Translations under genes and position numbers: made by a program
The notes under the pieces: model-generated
The model's database searches: none
What the model saw: the letters and a program-made list of their open reading frames with translations, nothing else
Told to the model about the DNA's origin: nothing
In this document: positions 43,486 through 53,207 of the stretch, piece after piece
Position numbering within the stretch: position 1 is the stretch's first letter
Layout of the letters: the number at the start of each line of letters is the position of its first letter
Source: Zhihengliuella flava
GTDB lineage: Bacteria > Actinomycetota > Actinomycetes > Actinomycetales > Micrococcaceae
Assembly (NCBI RefSeq): GCF_015751895.1
Contig: NZ_JADOTZ010000001.1
Location: forward strand, 2,480,001 to 2,544,000
Reading direction: 5' to 3'
DNA length: 64,000 nt

Positions 43486-45234
43486 ATGCGTCTGAAGCGT
43501 ATTTCCAAGGCAGTGGCCGCCGGCGCGGCACTCGGGCTGATGCTGAGCGCGTGTGCGCCAGCGGATGAGGGCGGCGAGGCCGGCCAGGGCGGCGGAGAGA
43601 CCGCGCAGGTCGAGTCGATCGCGACGACCGTTGGTCCGAACGAGTTCATTAGCTACAACGGCTTTACCCCCGAGACGTACAGCACCTACAACTCGGCGAT
43701 CGTCGATCGCCTCAAGGTCGGCTTCTCGTACTTCGATGGCGAGGGCGTCCTCCAGCCGAACACCGACCTCGGTTCGTACGAGATGGTGAGCGAAGACCCG
43801 ATGGTCATCGAATACACCATTAATGACAACGCCGCGTGGTCCGATGGCACACCGATCACGGTGGCCGACGTCGTCATGGCCTGGGGCGTTCAGAACGCCG
43901 AGATGACCAACGCCGACGGCGATCCGCTGTTCAACTCGGTGTCGCAGGACATGGGCACGGATGTCCCCGAGGGGCCGCAGGGCGAGCCAGATGGCAAGAC
44001 CTTCACGGTGGAATTCGCTGCCCCGAACCCGGACTGGCAGCTGCTGACCTGGCTGCTGGACCCGGCGCACGTGGTGGCCGAGCAGGCCGGGATCAGCACC
44101 GAGGATTTGGTCACGGCCATCCGCGAGGGCGATGCCGAGGCGCTGGCCCCGGTGGCTGAGTTCTGGAACACCGGCTGGAACACGAACCCGGGCGAGCTGC
44201 CGGAGGAATCCATGGTTCCGGTCTCCGGACCGTACAAGCTCAAGTCGTGGGAGCCCGGCCAGTCCGTCACGCTTGAGGCCAACGAGGAGTACTACGGCGA
44301 GGCGATGGCCCCGCAGAACGACGAGCTGGTCTTCCGCTTCGTCGCTCCGGACGCCATGGTCCAGGCCCTTGAGAACGGTGACGTGAACGTCATCGAACCG
44401 CAGGCCACCGTCGATACGCTCGATCAGCTCGAGGGCATTGGTGACGCGGTCAACGTGCACCAGTACGACACCCTGATCTGGGAGCACCTGGACTTCAACT
44501 TCGGTGAGGGTTCGGTGTTTGCAGACAACCTCGAACTGCGTGAAGCGTTCGCTATGTGCGTTCCGCGTCAGCAGATCGTCGAGAACCTGATTCAGCCGCT
44601 GAACCCCGAAGCCCAGGTCATGAACCTGCGCGAGTACTTCCCGTTCCAGGACGAGTACTCCGAGGTGGAGGAATACGCCTACGACGGCCGCTATGATGAG
44701 GCGGATGTCGAGGGTGCGAAGGAGATCCTCGAGGCGAACGACGCCGTGGGCACCGAAGTGCGGATCGGCTACTCCGCTCCGAACCCCCGCCGTACCGACG
44801 AGGTCGCCATGATCAAGTCCTCCTGTGACGAGGCCGGCTTTGTGATCGAGGACGCCGGCAACGCCGACTTCTTCGAGCCGGGCGGCACGCAGGAGCGCGG
44901 CGACTACGAGGTCGCGCTGTTCGCTTGGGCTGGCTCCGGCCAGATCGTCTCCGGCGAGAACATCTACGCCACGGATAACCCGCAGAACTACGGCCAGTAC
45001 TCGAATGAAGAAGTGGACGCGCTCTGGGAGGAAGTCCGCACCTCGGTCGATCCTGAGGTCCACATGGAAGCCAAGAAGGATATCGAAAAGATCCTCTGGG
45101 ATGACCTCTTCGGCATCCCGCTGTTCGCCCACCCGGGCGTCGGTGCTTCGAGCGCCTCCATCGAGAATGTTCAGGGCACGCCGACGCAGAACGGCATTGT
45201 CTGGAACGCCTACGAATGGAACCGCGCCGAGTAA
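43486..45234 (+). CDS. Peptide/nickel-type (family 5) ABC substrate-binding lipoprotein
   Basis: 582 residues, ATG after AAGGAGGCGG. Lipobox with Cys23 (GLMLSACAP) and an acidic linker. Mature part is an SBP_bac_5 domain: NDNAAWSDGTPITVADVVMAW, SGPYKLKSWEPGQSVTLEANEEYYG, REAFAMCVPRQQIVENLI and AKKDIEKILWDDLFGIPLF are all typical positions of DppA/OppA proteins. Captures oligopeptides or related solutes for the permeases encoded next. A perfect hairpin follows the stop, before the first permease gene. Confidence 0.95.
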   Translation: MRLKRISKAVAAGAALGLMLSACAPADEGGEAGQGGGETAQVESIATTVGPNEFISYNGFTPETYSTYNSAIVDRLKVGFSYFDGEGVLQPNTDLGSYEMVSEDPMVIEYTINDNAAWSDGTPITVADVVMAWGVQNAEMTNADGDPLFNSVSQDMGTDVPEGPQGEPDGKTFTVEFAAPNPDWQLLTWLLDPAHVVAEQAGISTEDLVTAIREGDAEALAPVAEFWNTGWNTNPGELPEESMVPVSGPYKLKSWEPGQSVTLEANEEYYGEAMAPQNDELVFRFVAPDAMVQALENGDVNVIEPQATVDTLDQLEGIGDAVNVHQYDTLIWEHLDFNFGEGSVFADNLELREAFAMCVPRQQIVENLIQPLNPEAQVMNLREYFPFQDEYSEVEEYAYDGRYDEADVEGAKEILEANDAVGTEVRIGYSAPNPRRTDEVAMIKSSCDEAGFVIEDAGNADFFEPGGTQERGDYEVALFAWAGSGQIVSGENIYATDNPQNYGQYSNEEVDALWEEVRTSVDPEVHMEAKKDIEKILWDDLFGIPLFAHPGVGASSASIENVQGTPTQNGIVWNAYEWNRAE

Positions 45235-45260
45235 TCGGTAGCTGAGGCGATACACAGCCA

Positions 45261-45298
45261 CGTGTGGGGCCCGGCGCATCCGCGCCGGGCCCCACACG
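45261..45298 (+). promoter_or_regulatory. Intercistronic hairpin between binding protein and permease
   Basis: CGTGTGGGGCCCGGCGC (45261-45277) pairs perfectly with 45282-45298 (17 bp, loop ATCC). It lies inside the presumed ABC operon, so it may partly end or stabilise the binding-protein transcript and raise its level over the permease message. Confidence 0.75.
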
Positions 45299-45344
45299 GT
45301 GCCTGCGCTCAGTCCCCGCGGCGACCTCTAAGGATTGACTTCCC

Positions 45345-46865
45345 GTGCTTAAATTTATTCTCCGGCGATTCGGCGCCTCGATCGGGGTCCTCTTTGCGGC
45401 ATCCGTGCTGCTATACGTCCTCGTCATTAACTCCGGGGACCCGCTGAAGGACCTTCGCGAGTCCAATGCCGAAAACCGCGACCTCCTGATCGAGCGACGC
45501 GTTGAATACATGAACCTCGACATGCCGTGGTACCAGCGCTATTTAGACTGGTTGATCGGCGTCGGCAAGTGCTTCAAACTCGAATGCGACCTCGGAACCA
45601 ACCGATCCGGCGTCGAGGTGAACTCACTGCTGGCACTCGCGGCCAGCTCGACGCTGCGCCTGGTGCTTTTGGCGACCGTGATCGCTCTGGTCCTCGGTAT
45701 TCTGATCGGTGTCCTGACGGCAGTGCGCCAGTACTCCGGGCTGGATTACGGCGTCACGTTCATGACGTTCCTCTTCTTCTCGCTGCCGATCTTCTGGGCC
45801 GCCGTGCTGCTCAAGGAGTACCTGGCCATCGGCTATAACGACTGGATCAGAGATCCGTCGTTTACACCCGTTCAATTGATCGTCACGGGGCTAATCGTCG
45901 GCTTCCTCATGCAGGTCTTCCTCGCCGGATCCACGCGACGGCGCATCATCACCTTCGCGGCCACGGCCATTTTCGTCGCCGTCGCGCTGCCCACGCTCAC
46001 GGCTCTCGATTTCTACCGCAATCCGCAGCTGGGCTACATCGGCGTCGCGGTGTTGACGTTCGTCTTCGCCCTGGGGGCGACGGCCGCCGCCGCCGGCCTC
46101 AAGGACCAGCGCGTTCTTCGCCCGGCCCTCATCACGGCCGCGTTGGCGAGCGTGCTGCAGATCGTCCTCGTCAACGTCTTCATCTACTACATCAACTGGT
46201 GGATCATCATTGCCGGCGGCATCCTCGCCGTCGTGATTCCTTATTTCATCGGGCGGGCCATGGGAGGACGGCGTGCCTCGTTGGCCGCGGGTGTGGCCGC
46301 GGCGACGGGATTCGTTGGCGCCGGACTCACCGTCGTCGATCACCTGTTCCGCAATTGGGACAACTTCTTGGCGATGAAGCCGCGACCCATCTCGACGATT
46401 GGCTCGCAAACGCCCAACTTTGGCGGCAATTTCTGGGAAACCGTGCTGGACCAGGGCACGCAGCTCTTGCTGCCAACGCTGGTCCTGACGCTCGTGTCGC
46501 TGGCGAGCTATAGCCGCTACACGCGCTCGTCGATGTTGGAAGTCAATGAGCAGGACTACATCCGCACCGCACGTTCCAAGGGCCTGGCCGAGCGCACGGT
46601 GATTTTCCGCCACGCGTTCCGCAACGCGCTCATCCCGATCGCCACCATCGCCGCGTTCGACTTCGCTGGCCTCATCGGCGGCGCCGTCATCACGGAGAGC
46701 GTGTTCGGTTGGAAAGGCATGGGCGAGCTCTTCCGCACGGGTCTGGACCAAGTCGACCCGGCGCCCGTCATGGCGTTCTTCCTGGTCACCGGTACGGCGG
46801 CGATTCTTTTCAACCTGCTGGCGGATATCTTCTACGCAATTCTTGACCCGAGGATCAGGGTATGA
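45345..46865 (+). CDS. DppB-like ABC permease with a large membrane insertion
   Basis: 506 residues, far more than the usual 305-340 for DppB/OppB. Residues 1-160 (LKFILRRFGASIGVLFAAS; SSTLRLVLLATVIALVLG; FFSLPIFWAAVLL) and 365-506 (QDYIRTARSKGLAERTVIFR EAA loop at about 403-422, FGWKGMGELF, AILDPRIRV) are standard BPD_transp_1. Between them, about 165-345, is an insertion with roughly six further hydrophobic segments (near 174-195, 201-219, 230-250, 264-284, 286-303, 311-331). GTG start, weak AAGGA site. Stop overlaps the next permease by 4 bases. Confidence 0.92.
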   Translation: MLKFILRRFGASIGVLFAASVLLYVLVINSGDPLKDLRESNAENRDLLIERRVEYMNLDMPWYQRYLDWLIGVGKCFKLECDLGTNRSGVEVNSLLALAASSTLRLVLLATVIALVLGILIGVLTAVRQYSGLDYGVTFMTFLFFSLPIFWAAVLLKEYLAIGYNDWIRDPSFTPVQLIVTGLIVGFLMQVFLAGSTRRRIITFAATAIFVAVALPTLTALDFYRNPQLGYIGVAVLTFVFALGATAAAAGLKDQRVLRPALITAALASVLQIVLVNVFIYYINWWIIIAGGILAVVIPYFIGRAMGGRRASLAAGVAAATGFVGAGLTVVDHLFRNWDNFLAMKPRPISTIGSQTPNFGGNFWETVLDQGTQLLLPTLVLTLVSLASYSRYTRSSMLEVNEQDYIRTARSKGLAERTVIFRHAFRNALIPIATIAAFDFAGLIGGAVITESVFGWKGMGELFRTGLDQVDPAPVMAFFLVTGTAAILFNLLADIFYAILDPRIRV

Positions 46866-47908
46866 GCACCAACATGAATGAGAACAAGACTCCCACCGCC
46901 GACGAGTTCTCGCTGGCGGAAGCGGAGGACGCGGCGCTGGCGGCGAAGTCTGGCGACTCGCTCTCGCAGGGCCAATTGGTCCGCCGGCGTTTCTTCAACC
47001 ACAAGGGCGCCATGATCTCCATCGTGGTCCTGGTCTTCATTACCGTCATGGCGTTCACCTCGATCGGGTTTGCGGGCATTCCCGGCTGGTGGGGGAAGAG
47101 CTACCTTGATGCCGGAACGGTGGTCAACGGCGGCAAGCCCACGTTGAGCCTCGTCCCCACGTGGCTCGGGGGCGAAGGCATTCGGTGGGGTGAGCACCCC
47201 TTCGGCCAGGAAAACACGGGCAAGGACTACTTCGCCCTCGTGATGCAGGGAACGCAAAAGTCGCTCATCATCGCCTTCGTGGTGGGACTCGTCACTACGG
47301 TCATCGGCGCGGTCATTGGCGCCGTCGCCGGGTACTTCCGTGGGTGGGTCGACTCGCTGCTGATGCGTCTGACCGACCTCGTGATCGTCATCCCGCTTCT
47401 CGTGTTGGCTGCCGTGCTGGGTCAGATCGCCGGCAACACCAGCGGGTCCATCATGCTGCTGGCGGTCATTTTGGGCCTCGTAACGTGGACGGGACTGGCC
47501 CGCCTGGTGCGCGGCGAGATTTTGTCGCTGCGTGAACGCGAATTCGTGGCCGCCGCCCAGTCCATGGGCGCGACCTCAGGCCGCATTATCTTCAAGCACC
47601 TGCTGCCCAACACCATCGGCGTGATCGTGGTCAACGCGACGTTCGCGATTGCCGCGGCCATCCTGTTGGAGACATCCCTGAGCTATCTGGGGTTCGGCGT
47701 GCAGCCGCCGGAGTCCTCGCTGGGCCTGCTGATCAGTCAGTTCCAGAACGCGTTCACCAACCGGCCGTGGCTGTTCTGGTGGCCGGGCATGATCATCTTG
47801 GTGATCGCCCTGTCGGTGAACTTCATCGGTGACGGCCTGCGGGACGCGTTTGATCCGCGCCAGACGCACAAGCGCAGCAAGAAGAAGAAAGCGAAGGACA
47901 ACGCATGA
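46862..47908 (+). CDS. DppC-like ABC permease
   Basis: 348 residues. N-terminal cytosolic ~45 residues, TM1 about 54-72, a longer extracytoplasmic loop (WWGKSYLDAGTVVNGG), then the five-helix BPD_transp_1 core with the EAA loop FVAAAQSMGATSGRIIFKHLLPNT and GLGFGVQPPESSLGLL-like motif (YLGFGVQPPESSLG), ending NFIGDGLRDAFDPR. Start overlaps the previous stop (ATGA); its own stop overlaps the ATPase start. Normal length. Confidence 0.95.
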   Translation: MSTNMNENKTPTADEFSLAEAEDAALAAKSGDSLSQGQLVRRRFFNHKGAMISIVVLVFITVMAFTSIGFAGIPGWWGKSYLDAGTVVNGGKPTLSLVPTWLGGEGIRWGEHPFGQENTGKDYFALVMQGTQKSLIIAFVVGLVTTVIGAVIGAVAGYFRGWVDSLLMRLTDLVIVIPLLVLAAVLGQIAGNTSGSIMLLAVILGLVTWTGLARLVRGEILSLREREFVAAAQSMGATSGRIIFKHLLPNTIGVIVVNATFAIAAAILLETSLSYLGFGVQPPESSLGLLISQFQNAFTNRPWLFWWPGMIILVIALSVNFIGDGLRDAFDPRQTHKRSKKKKAKDNA

Positions 47909-49602
47909 ACGCCAGCACCACGACGGCCGCGCCCGTCCTGAGCTTCCGCGACCTCAAGGTCAGCTTTGACACCGAATTCGGCAGCGTGGACGCGGTCAAG
48001 GGCCTCAGCCTCGACGTTCATGCCGGTGAGGTCGTCGCCCTGGTCGGCGAATCCGGTTCGGGTAAGTCGGTGACGTCGACGGCGGCGATGGGCCTGCTTC
48101 CCGCCAATGCGCACATCACCGGTAGCGCCAGCGTTGTGGGCCACGACGTCGTCTCCATGGCCCCGGAAGCGGTGCGTAAGCTCCGCGCCACCGAGGTGGC
48201 CATGGTGTTTCAGGAACCGATGACCGCCTTGAACCCGGTCCTGACGGTCGAGAAGCAGATGACCGAGGCGCTGGAACTGCACGGCATGGCCTACGGGGCG
48301 GAGGCGAAAAAGCGGGCGATCGAACTCCTGGAGCTCGTGGGCCTGCCGGATCCGGCGCGCCGCATCAAGCAATACCCGCACCAGTTCTCGGGTGGCCAGC
48401 GCCAGCGCATCGTCATCGCAATGGCGATTTCCTGCGACCCCAAAGTGATCATCGCGGATGAGCCCACGACGGCGCTCGACGTCACGGTGCAGGCGGAGAT
48501 CCTCGACCTGCTGCGCCGGCTGAAGGACGAGCTGGGGACGGGAATCCTGCTCATTACGCACAGCATGGGCGTGGTGGCGGACCTCGCCGACCGCGTCGCG
48601 GTGATGTACCGGGGCAACCTCGTTGAGACGGGAGCGGCGGGGGAGGTGCTGACCCAGCCCGAGCATCCGTACACCAAGAAGTTGCTCGACGCCGTCCCGA
48701 AGCTCTCCGAGGTTCGGGAGGAAGAATCCGTTCAGGCCGAGCAGGACGATGCGACGGCCACGGGCCGACGGTTGGTGCTTGAGGCCCGTGACTTGGTGCT
48801 CGAGTACGACATGCGGGGCAAGAAATTCCGCGCCGTTGAGGGTGTTTCTTTCGATTTGGCCTCCAACGAGATCCTCGGCATCGTCGGTGAGTCGGGGTCC
48901 GGTAAGTCCACCGTGGCCAAGGCGGTGCTGGGCCTGTTGCCCGTCGCCGACGGGACGCTGGCGGTGCGCGGCACGGACCTCGCCCAGCTGAGCCCGCGGA
49001 AGGCGCGCGAGGTCCGCAAGAAGATCGGCGTCGTGTTCCAGGACCCCGCTGCGTCACTGAACCCCCGGTTCCCCATCGGCGACTGCATCATCGAGCCGAT
49101 GATCATTCACAAGGTGGGCAACCGTAAGGAGCGTCAGGCGCGCGCCGCAGAGCTGCTGGATGCCGTGCGCATGCCGCGCAGCGTCCTGAACCGGTACCCG
49201 CACGAGCTGTCGGGAGGTCAGCGCCAGCGCATTTCTATCGCCCGCGCGCTGACGCTCAAGCCGGAACTGCTCATCGCGGATGAGCCGACGTCGGCGCTCG
49301 ATGTCTCGGTGCAGGCCTCGGTGCTCGCCATGATCGGGGAGTTGCAGGAGGAGTACGAGTTCGCCTGCCTCTTCGTCAGCCACGACCTTGCCGTGGTCGA
49401 CATGCTCGCCAGCCACGTCGTCGTCATGCAGAATGGCAAGACCGTGGAGCAGGGCCCCACCCGGCGCGTGCTGCATCACCCGCAGCAGGACTACACCAAG
49501 CGGCTCATTGCCGCCGCTCCGGTACCCATCCCGGATGAGCAGCGTGACCGGCGCGAAGCACGCCGGCAGCTGCTCAAAGAACAGGGGTTCACCCTAGATT
49601 AA
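47905..49602 (+). CDS. Fused DppD-DppF dual ATPase
   Basis: 565 residues: two complete ABC ATPase domains in one chain. NBD1 (about 8-255): Walker A GESGSGKSV, signature FSGGQRQRIVIAMA, Walker B VIIADEPTTAL. NBD2 (about 285-535): Walker A GESGSGKST, signature LSGGQRQRISIARAL, Walker B LLIADEPTSAL. Each domain is followed by a short C-terminal oligopeptide-transporter segment (HPYTKKLLDAVP; QQDYTKRLIAAAP). Energises the two permeases. Last gene of the operon, followed by a strong hairpin. Confidence 0.95.
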   Translation: MNASTTTAAPVLSFRDLKVSFDTEFGSVDAVKGLSLDVHAGEVVALVGESGSGKSVTSTAAMGLLPANAHITGSASVVGHDVVSMAPEAVRKLRATEVAMVFQEPMTALNPVLTVEKQMTEALELHGMAYGAEAKKRAIELLELVGLPDPARRIKQYPHQFSGGQRQRIVIAMAISCDPKVIIADEPTTALDVTVQAEILDLLRRLKDELGTGILLITHSMGVVADLADRVAVMYRGNLVETGAAGEVLTQPEHPYTKKLLDAVPKLSEVREEESVQAEQDDATATGRRLVLEARDLVLEYDMRGKKFRAVEGVSFDLASNEILGIVGESGSGKSTVAKAVLGLLPVADGTLAVRGTDLAQLSPRKAREVRKKIGVVFQDPAASLNPRFPIGDCIIEPMIIHKVGNRKERQARAAELLDAVRMPRSVLNRYPHELSGGQRQRISIARALTLKPELLIADEPTSALDVSVQASVLAMIGELQEEYEFACLFVSHDLAVVDMLASHVVVMQNGKTVEQGPTRRVLHHPQQDYTKRLIAAAPVPIPDEQRDRREARRQLLKEQGFTLD

Positions 49603-49612
49603 GCGGCGTCGC

Positions 49613-49648
49613 GCAGCGGCCGGGGACCCACAGGTCCCCGGCCGCTGC
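49613..49648 (+). terminator. Terminator hairpin of the peptide ABC operon
   Basis: GCAGCGGCCGGGGACC (49613-49628) pairs perfectly with 49633-49648 (16 bp, loop CACA), 10 bases after the ATPase stop. No T tract. Confidence 0.8.
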
Positions 49649-49769
49649 CGCGTGAAATCGCGGCAAATTTCCGCGCTCGATGCGGAGAGAATCGACTTCA
49701 GCCCCTATCATGGACATGTCTGGGCCTCACGCGCGCCCGCTCCCTCTACTTGAAGCGAGTCATTTACGC

Positions 49770-51677
49770 ATGTCTGAAACCATCACCCGACGCGAAGACC
49801 TGCGCAACGTCGCGATCGTTGCGCACGTTGACCACGGCAAGACCACCCTCGTTGACGCGATGCTGGCGCAGACGGGCGCCTTCTCCTCTCACGGCGAGAC
49901 GGAAGACCGCGTGATGGACTCCGGCGAGCTGGAGCGCGAGAAGGGCATCACGATCCTCGCCAAGAACACCACCGTGTTCTACCAGGGCGCGGCGTCCGAC
50001 GGCGAAGAGATCCTGATCAACGTCATCGACACCCCCGGCCACGCCGACTTCGGCGGTGAAGTTGAGCGCGGGCTGTCCATGGTTGACGGCGTCGTTCTGC
50101 TGGTGGACGCCTCCGAGGGCCCGCTGCCACAGACCCGCTTCGTGCTGCGCAAGGCGCTCGCCGCGAAGCTTCCCGTCATCCTCGTGGTCAACAAGACGGA
50201 TCGTCCAGACGCCCGCATCGACGGCGTCGTGTCCGACACGATGGACCTCTTGCTCGGCCTGGCGTCCGACTTGGCGGAGGAAGTTCCGGACCTCGACTTG
50301 GACTCTGTCCTCGACTTGCCGGTGGTCTACGCCTCCGGCAAGGCTGGCCGCGCCTCCACGACGCAGCCGGGCGACGGCGACCTGCCGGACAGCGAGGACC
50401 TGGAGCCGCTGTTCGAGACCATCATGAAGCACGTCCCGGCCCCGGCCTATGACGAGTCCGAGGTCCTGCAGGCTCACGTCACCAACCTCGACGCTTCGCC
50501 GTTCCTCGGCCGCCTAGCCCTGCTGCGGATCTTCAATGGCACCCTGAAGAAGGGGCAGCAGGTGGCCTGGTACCGCCAAGACGGCCAGCTGAAGTCGGTC
50601 AAGATCACGGAGCTGCTGGCCACGAAGGGCCTCACCCGCGTCCCGGCGGAAACCGCCGGTCCCGGCGAGATCGTCGCCGTCGCCGGCATCGAGGACATCA
50701 TGATTGGCGAGACGCTCACCGACATCGACAACCCGAAGCCCTTGCCGCTGATTACCGTCGATGAGCCCGCGATCTCGATGACCATTGGTATCAACACCTC
50801 CCCGATGGCCGGCAAGGTCAAGGGTGCCAAGGTGACGGCCCGCCAGGTCAAGGACCGCCTCGACAAGGAGCTCATCGGCAACGTCTCCCTCAAGGTTCTG
50901 CCGACCGAGCGCCCGGACGCTTGGGAGGTTCAGGGGCGCGGCGAGTTGGCGCTAGCCATCTTGGTGGAGCAGATGCGCCGTGAGGGCTTCGAACTGACGG
51001 TGGGCAAGCCGCAGGTGGTCACCAAGGAGATCGACGGCAAGGTCCACGAGCCGATGGAGCACATGACCATCGACGTGCCCGAGGAGTTCCTTGGCGCGGT
51101 CACGCAGCTCATGGCTGGCCGTAAGGGGCGCATGGAGGGCATGACCAACCACGGCACCGGCTGGGTCCGCATGGAATTCATCGTCCCGGCTCGCGGCCTG
51201 ATTGGCTTCCGCACCAAGTTCCTCACCGAGACCCGTGGCGCCGGCATCGCCAGCTCCTACTCCGAGGGCTACGAGCCGTGGGCCGGGGCCATCGAGTACC
51301 GCACCAACGGATCGATGGTCGCGGACCGCGCCGGAGTCGTGACTCCGTTCGCGATGATCAACCTGCAGGAGCGCGGCACGTTCTTCGTCAAGCCCACCTC
51401 TGAGGTGTATGAGGGCATGGTCGTCGGCGAGAACTCGCGCGCCGATGACATGGACGTGAACATCACCAAGGAAAAGAAGCTGACCAACATGCGCTCGGCT
51501 GCTGCGGACACGTTCGAGAACCTGACTCCGCCGCGCATCTTGACCCTCGAGGAATCCCTCGAGTTCGCCCGCGAGGACGAGTGTGTCGAGGTCACGCCGG
51601 AGGCCATCCGCATCCGCAAGGTGATCCTCAACGCTAACGATCGTGTGAAGGCCGCCCGCGCCCGGGCCCGCGCCTAA
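49770..51677 (+). CDS. typA: Ribosome-associated GTPase TypA/BipA
   Basis: 635 residues. G1 [10 protein letters not shown]2 [14 protein letters not shown]3 [12 protein letters not shown]4 NKTDRPDAR; then domain II and EF-G-like domains III/V ([28 protein letters not shown]) and the BipA-specific C-terminal domain ([28 protein letters not shown]). Translational GTPase for 50S assembly and stress growth. The ATG at 49770 gives the usual N terminus; the frame is open to 49680. The ribosome site is weak (GAAGCGAG). Confidence 0.97.
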   Translation: MSETITRREDLRNVAIVAHVDHGKTTLVDAMLAQTGAFSSHGETEDRVMDSGELEREKGITILAKNTTVFYQGAASDGEEILINVIDTPGHADFGGEVERGLSMVDGVVLLVDASEGPLPQTRFVLRKALAAKLPVILVVNKTDRPDARIDGVVSDTMDLLLGLASDLAEEVPDLDLDSVLDLPVVYASGKAGRASTTQPGDGDLPDSEDLEPLFETIMKHVPAPAYDESEVLQAHVTNLDASPFLGRLALLRIFNGTLKKGQQVAWYRQDGQLKSVKITELLATKGLTRVPAETAGPGEIVAVAGIEDIMIGETLTDIDNPKPLPLITVDEPAISMTIGINTSPMAGKVKGAKVTARQVKDRLDKELIGNVSLKVLPTERPDAWEVQGRGELALAILVEQMRREGFELTVGKPQVVTKEIDGKVHEPMEHMTIDVPEEFLGAVTQLMAGRKGRMEGMTNHGTGWVRMEFIVPARGLIGFRTKFLTETRGAGIASSYSEGYEPWAGAIEYRTNGSMVADRAGVVTPFAMINLQERGTFFVKPTSEVYEGMVVGENSRADDMDVNITKEKKLTNMRSAAADTFENLTPPRILTLEESLEFAREDECVEVTPEAIRIRKVILNANDRVKAARARARA

Positions 51678-51690
51678 GGTCCACTCGGCG

Positions 51691-51730
51691 ACGGCTCCGG
51701 TGCCACCCGACGGGGTGGCACCGGAGCCGT
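51691..51730 (+). terminator. Terminator hairpin of typA
   Basis: ACGGCTCCGGTGCCACC (51691-51707) pairs perfectly with 51714-51730 (17 bp, loop CGACGG), 13 bases after the typA stop. No T tract. Confidence 0.85.
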
Positions 51731-51817
51731 TGGTGTCTCGGTGCCCACCCCGTGCCGGGGGCGCTCCACCAACGCGTAGACTCGAGGCGAAGTGACCTCG
51801 TTTTGACGGAAGGACGC

Positions 51818-52243
51818 ATGAGCGAACAGCAGGCCACCGCCCGCGCCGCGCGGCAGGCAACGACCATCGGTGGGATCGCCGCGCTGGTCGCGGGGCTCCT
51901 CACGGCCGTCTTGGGGACGTTGCTGCACGCCCAGATCCTCTACGTGGGGCAGACCCCGGTGATCTGGGGAGCCGTCGCCGCGCTGGTCTTAGCTGCAGCC
52001 TTCTTCACGCTCGCGGCCGTCTATTCGGAGCGGATCTGGGCGGCAGCGCTAGCCGGCACCGTGGCGTACGGGACGGTGGCGCTCATGTCCTTCGACACCA
52101 CGAATTGGCTGATTGTGGCCTGGGCTCAGCGGCAGGTCATGTTTGGGCCCGCGCTAGCCGGTGCGGTCTGGACGTTCGGCCTGGTGGCCTCGACCGTCGT
52201 CGCGCTGTTCCTCGCGGCCGCGGTGCTGAGGCGTCGGCGCTAA
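51818..52243 (+). CDS. Four-helix membrane protein of unknown function
   Basis: 141 residues. GGAAGGA precedes ATG 51818. Four helices at about 17-37, 49-68, 74-95 and 112-135, short loops, and a terminal basic RRRR. Nothing points to a function. Its stop overlaps that of the convergent ArsR-type gene by 4 bases. Confidence 0.8.
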   Translation: MSEQQATARAARQATTIGGIAALVAGLLTAVLGTLLHAQILYVGQTPVIWGAVAALVLAAAFFTLAAVYSERIWAAALAGTVAYGTVALMSFDTTNWLIVAWAQRQVMFGPALAGAVWTFGLVASTVVALFLAAAVLRRRR

Positions 52244-52749
52244 CCTGCGGTCTGGTCCAAGTGGTGGGCCAGGAACAGTGAGGTGGCCACGCCGTCGTCG
52301 TCCGCCGGGCGGAGCGCATACTCGGAGAGCAGGTCCTTGATCTTTCCGATCAGTTCCTTCTGATCCGCCTCGTTGAGTTTCAGGCCGATCCGCATGACCT
52401 GAATCTCGTCGGGGGCGAGCCCGTCGATTTCCTGCAGGAACGTGTCGACCAAAATGGGGGCCGCGTCCGGGATCTTGGTTCCCCAAGACATCCGCGTGGC
52501 ACGGTAGGGGACCTCCTTGGCGCCGCGGTTGCCCCGGCGCGCCTCTTCGGCCTCAACAAACCCGTTGGCCAACAGCGTGCGGACGTGATGCAGGCTGGTG
52601 GCGGGATTGATCTCTAAGAGGTCTGCGATCTCCTTGTTGGTGCGCGCCTTGTGCAGGCACAGCCTCAGAATGCGCAGGCGCAAGGGTGAGCTCAGGGCGC
52701 GGGCGCGGGCCTGAACCTGATCATCGGTGGCGGGGTTCGCAGATGACAT
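52240..52749 (-). CDS. ArsR-type winged-helix transcriptional regulator
   Basis: 169 residues: HTH_20/ArsR domain (about 10-85) with SSPLRLRILRLCLHKARTNKEIADLL, NPATSLHHVRTLLANGFVE and the wing; C-terminal ~85 residues likely form a ligand/dimer domain. No cysteine metal site. Leaderless start indicated by TATGCT 7 bases before ATG 52749. Related to actinobacterial DUF-type ArsR regulators with unknown ligands; convergent neighbour is a membrane protein. Confidence 0.88.
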   Translation of the reverse strand: MSSANPATDDQVQARARALSSPLRLRILRLCLHKARTNKEIADLLEINPATSLHHVRTLLANGFVEAEEARRGNRGAKEVPYRATRMSWGTKIPDAAPILVDTFLQEIDGLAPDEIQVMRIGLKLNEADQKELIGKIKDLLSEYALRPADDDGVATSLFLAHHLDQTAG

Positions 52750-52756
52750 GCCGTCC

Positions 52757-52762
52757 AGCATA
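52757..52762 (-). promoter_or_regulatory. Leaderless -10 element (TATGCT) of the ArsR-type gene
   Basis: TATGCT on the minus strand ends 7 bases before ATG 52749, and overlaps an upstream in-frame ATG at 52761. Confidence 0.5.
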
Positions 52763-52832
52763 CGTGAAAATTCGCCAGTGATTGGCAAAATCAAACCAGA
52801 TGTTCGGCCAGCGTGACCGATGGGTTGAGCGG

Positions 52833-53072
52833 CTACTTCCGGCGAACCGGTGGTGGCGGCACGCGCTTGGCGTGCGTGACGTCCGCCACGGCGATGCGCG
52901 CGGTGCCGTGCCGGGTGTCGATGACGACGACGTCGCCGTCGTCCTGCCGCTCCAGCGCCGTGAAGGTGCCGAGGGCGTCGGAGAAGCGCGGGCCGGGACC
53001 ATTTTCGGCGTGGCGGTAGCGCACCACAATGCGCTCGCCGGGGCTCAGGTCGGAAAACGCGCGGAGAGTCAC
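52833..53072 (-). CDS. Small beta-barrel protein (DUF6725-like)
   Basis: 79 residues from GTG 53072: LSPGERIVVRYRHAENG, a middle DALGTFTALERQDDGDVVVID, and RIAVADVTHAKRVPPPPVRRK at the end. It resembles the SH3-like barrel that begins Rv0428c-type acetyltransferases and the small actinobacterial proteins that consist only of it (I believe DUF6725). A TAGGCT -10 element precedes the start by 7 bases. Divergent from fdxA. Function unknown. Confidence 0.65.
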   Translation of the reverse strand: MTLRAFSDLSPGERIVVRYRHAENGPGPRFSDALGTFTALERQDDGDVVVIDTRHGTARIAVADVTHAKRVPPPPVRRK

Positions 53073-53079
53073 ATGGAGT

Positions 53080-53085
53080 AGCCTA
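53080..53085 (-). promoter_or_regulatory. Leaderless -10 element (TAGGCT)
   Basis: TAGGCT on the minus strand ends 7 bases before GTG 53072. Confidence 0.45.
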
Positions 53086-53207
53086 CCGTCACACCGGGTA
53101 GGCGGCTTTCCTGGCCCGCTCAAGGTACTAAGCTGGAAGCCAGCCGTTTTCGGGCCAGTCCCTTCGTGGGCGCCCGTCATCACCACCGAAAGAGAAGCGG
53201 GGTTTAC

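Noticed and set aside
43360-45297. Minus-strand open frame of 645 codons
   Set aside because: Complement of the peptide-binding lipoprotein gene, which has a signal peptide, family motifs and a ribosome site.
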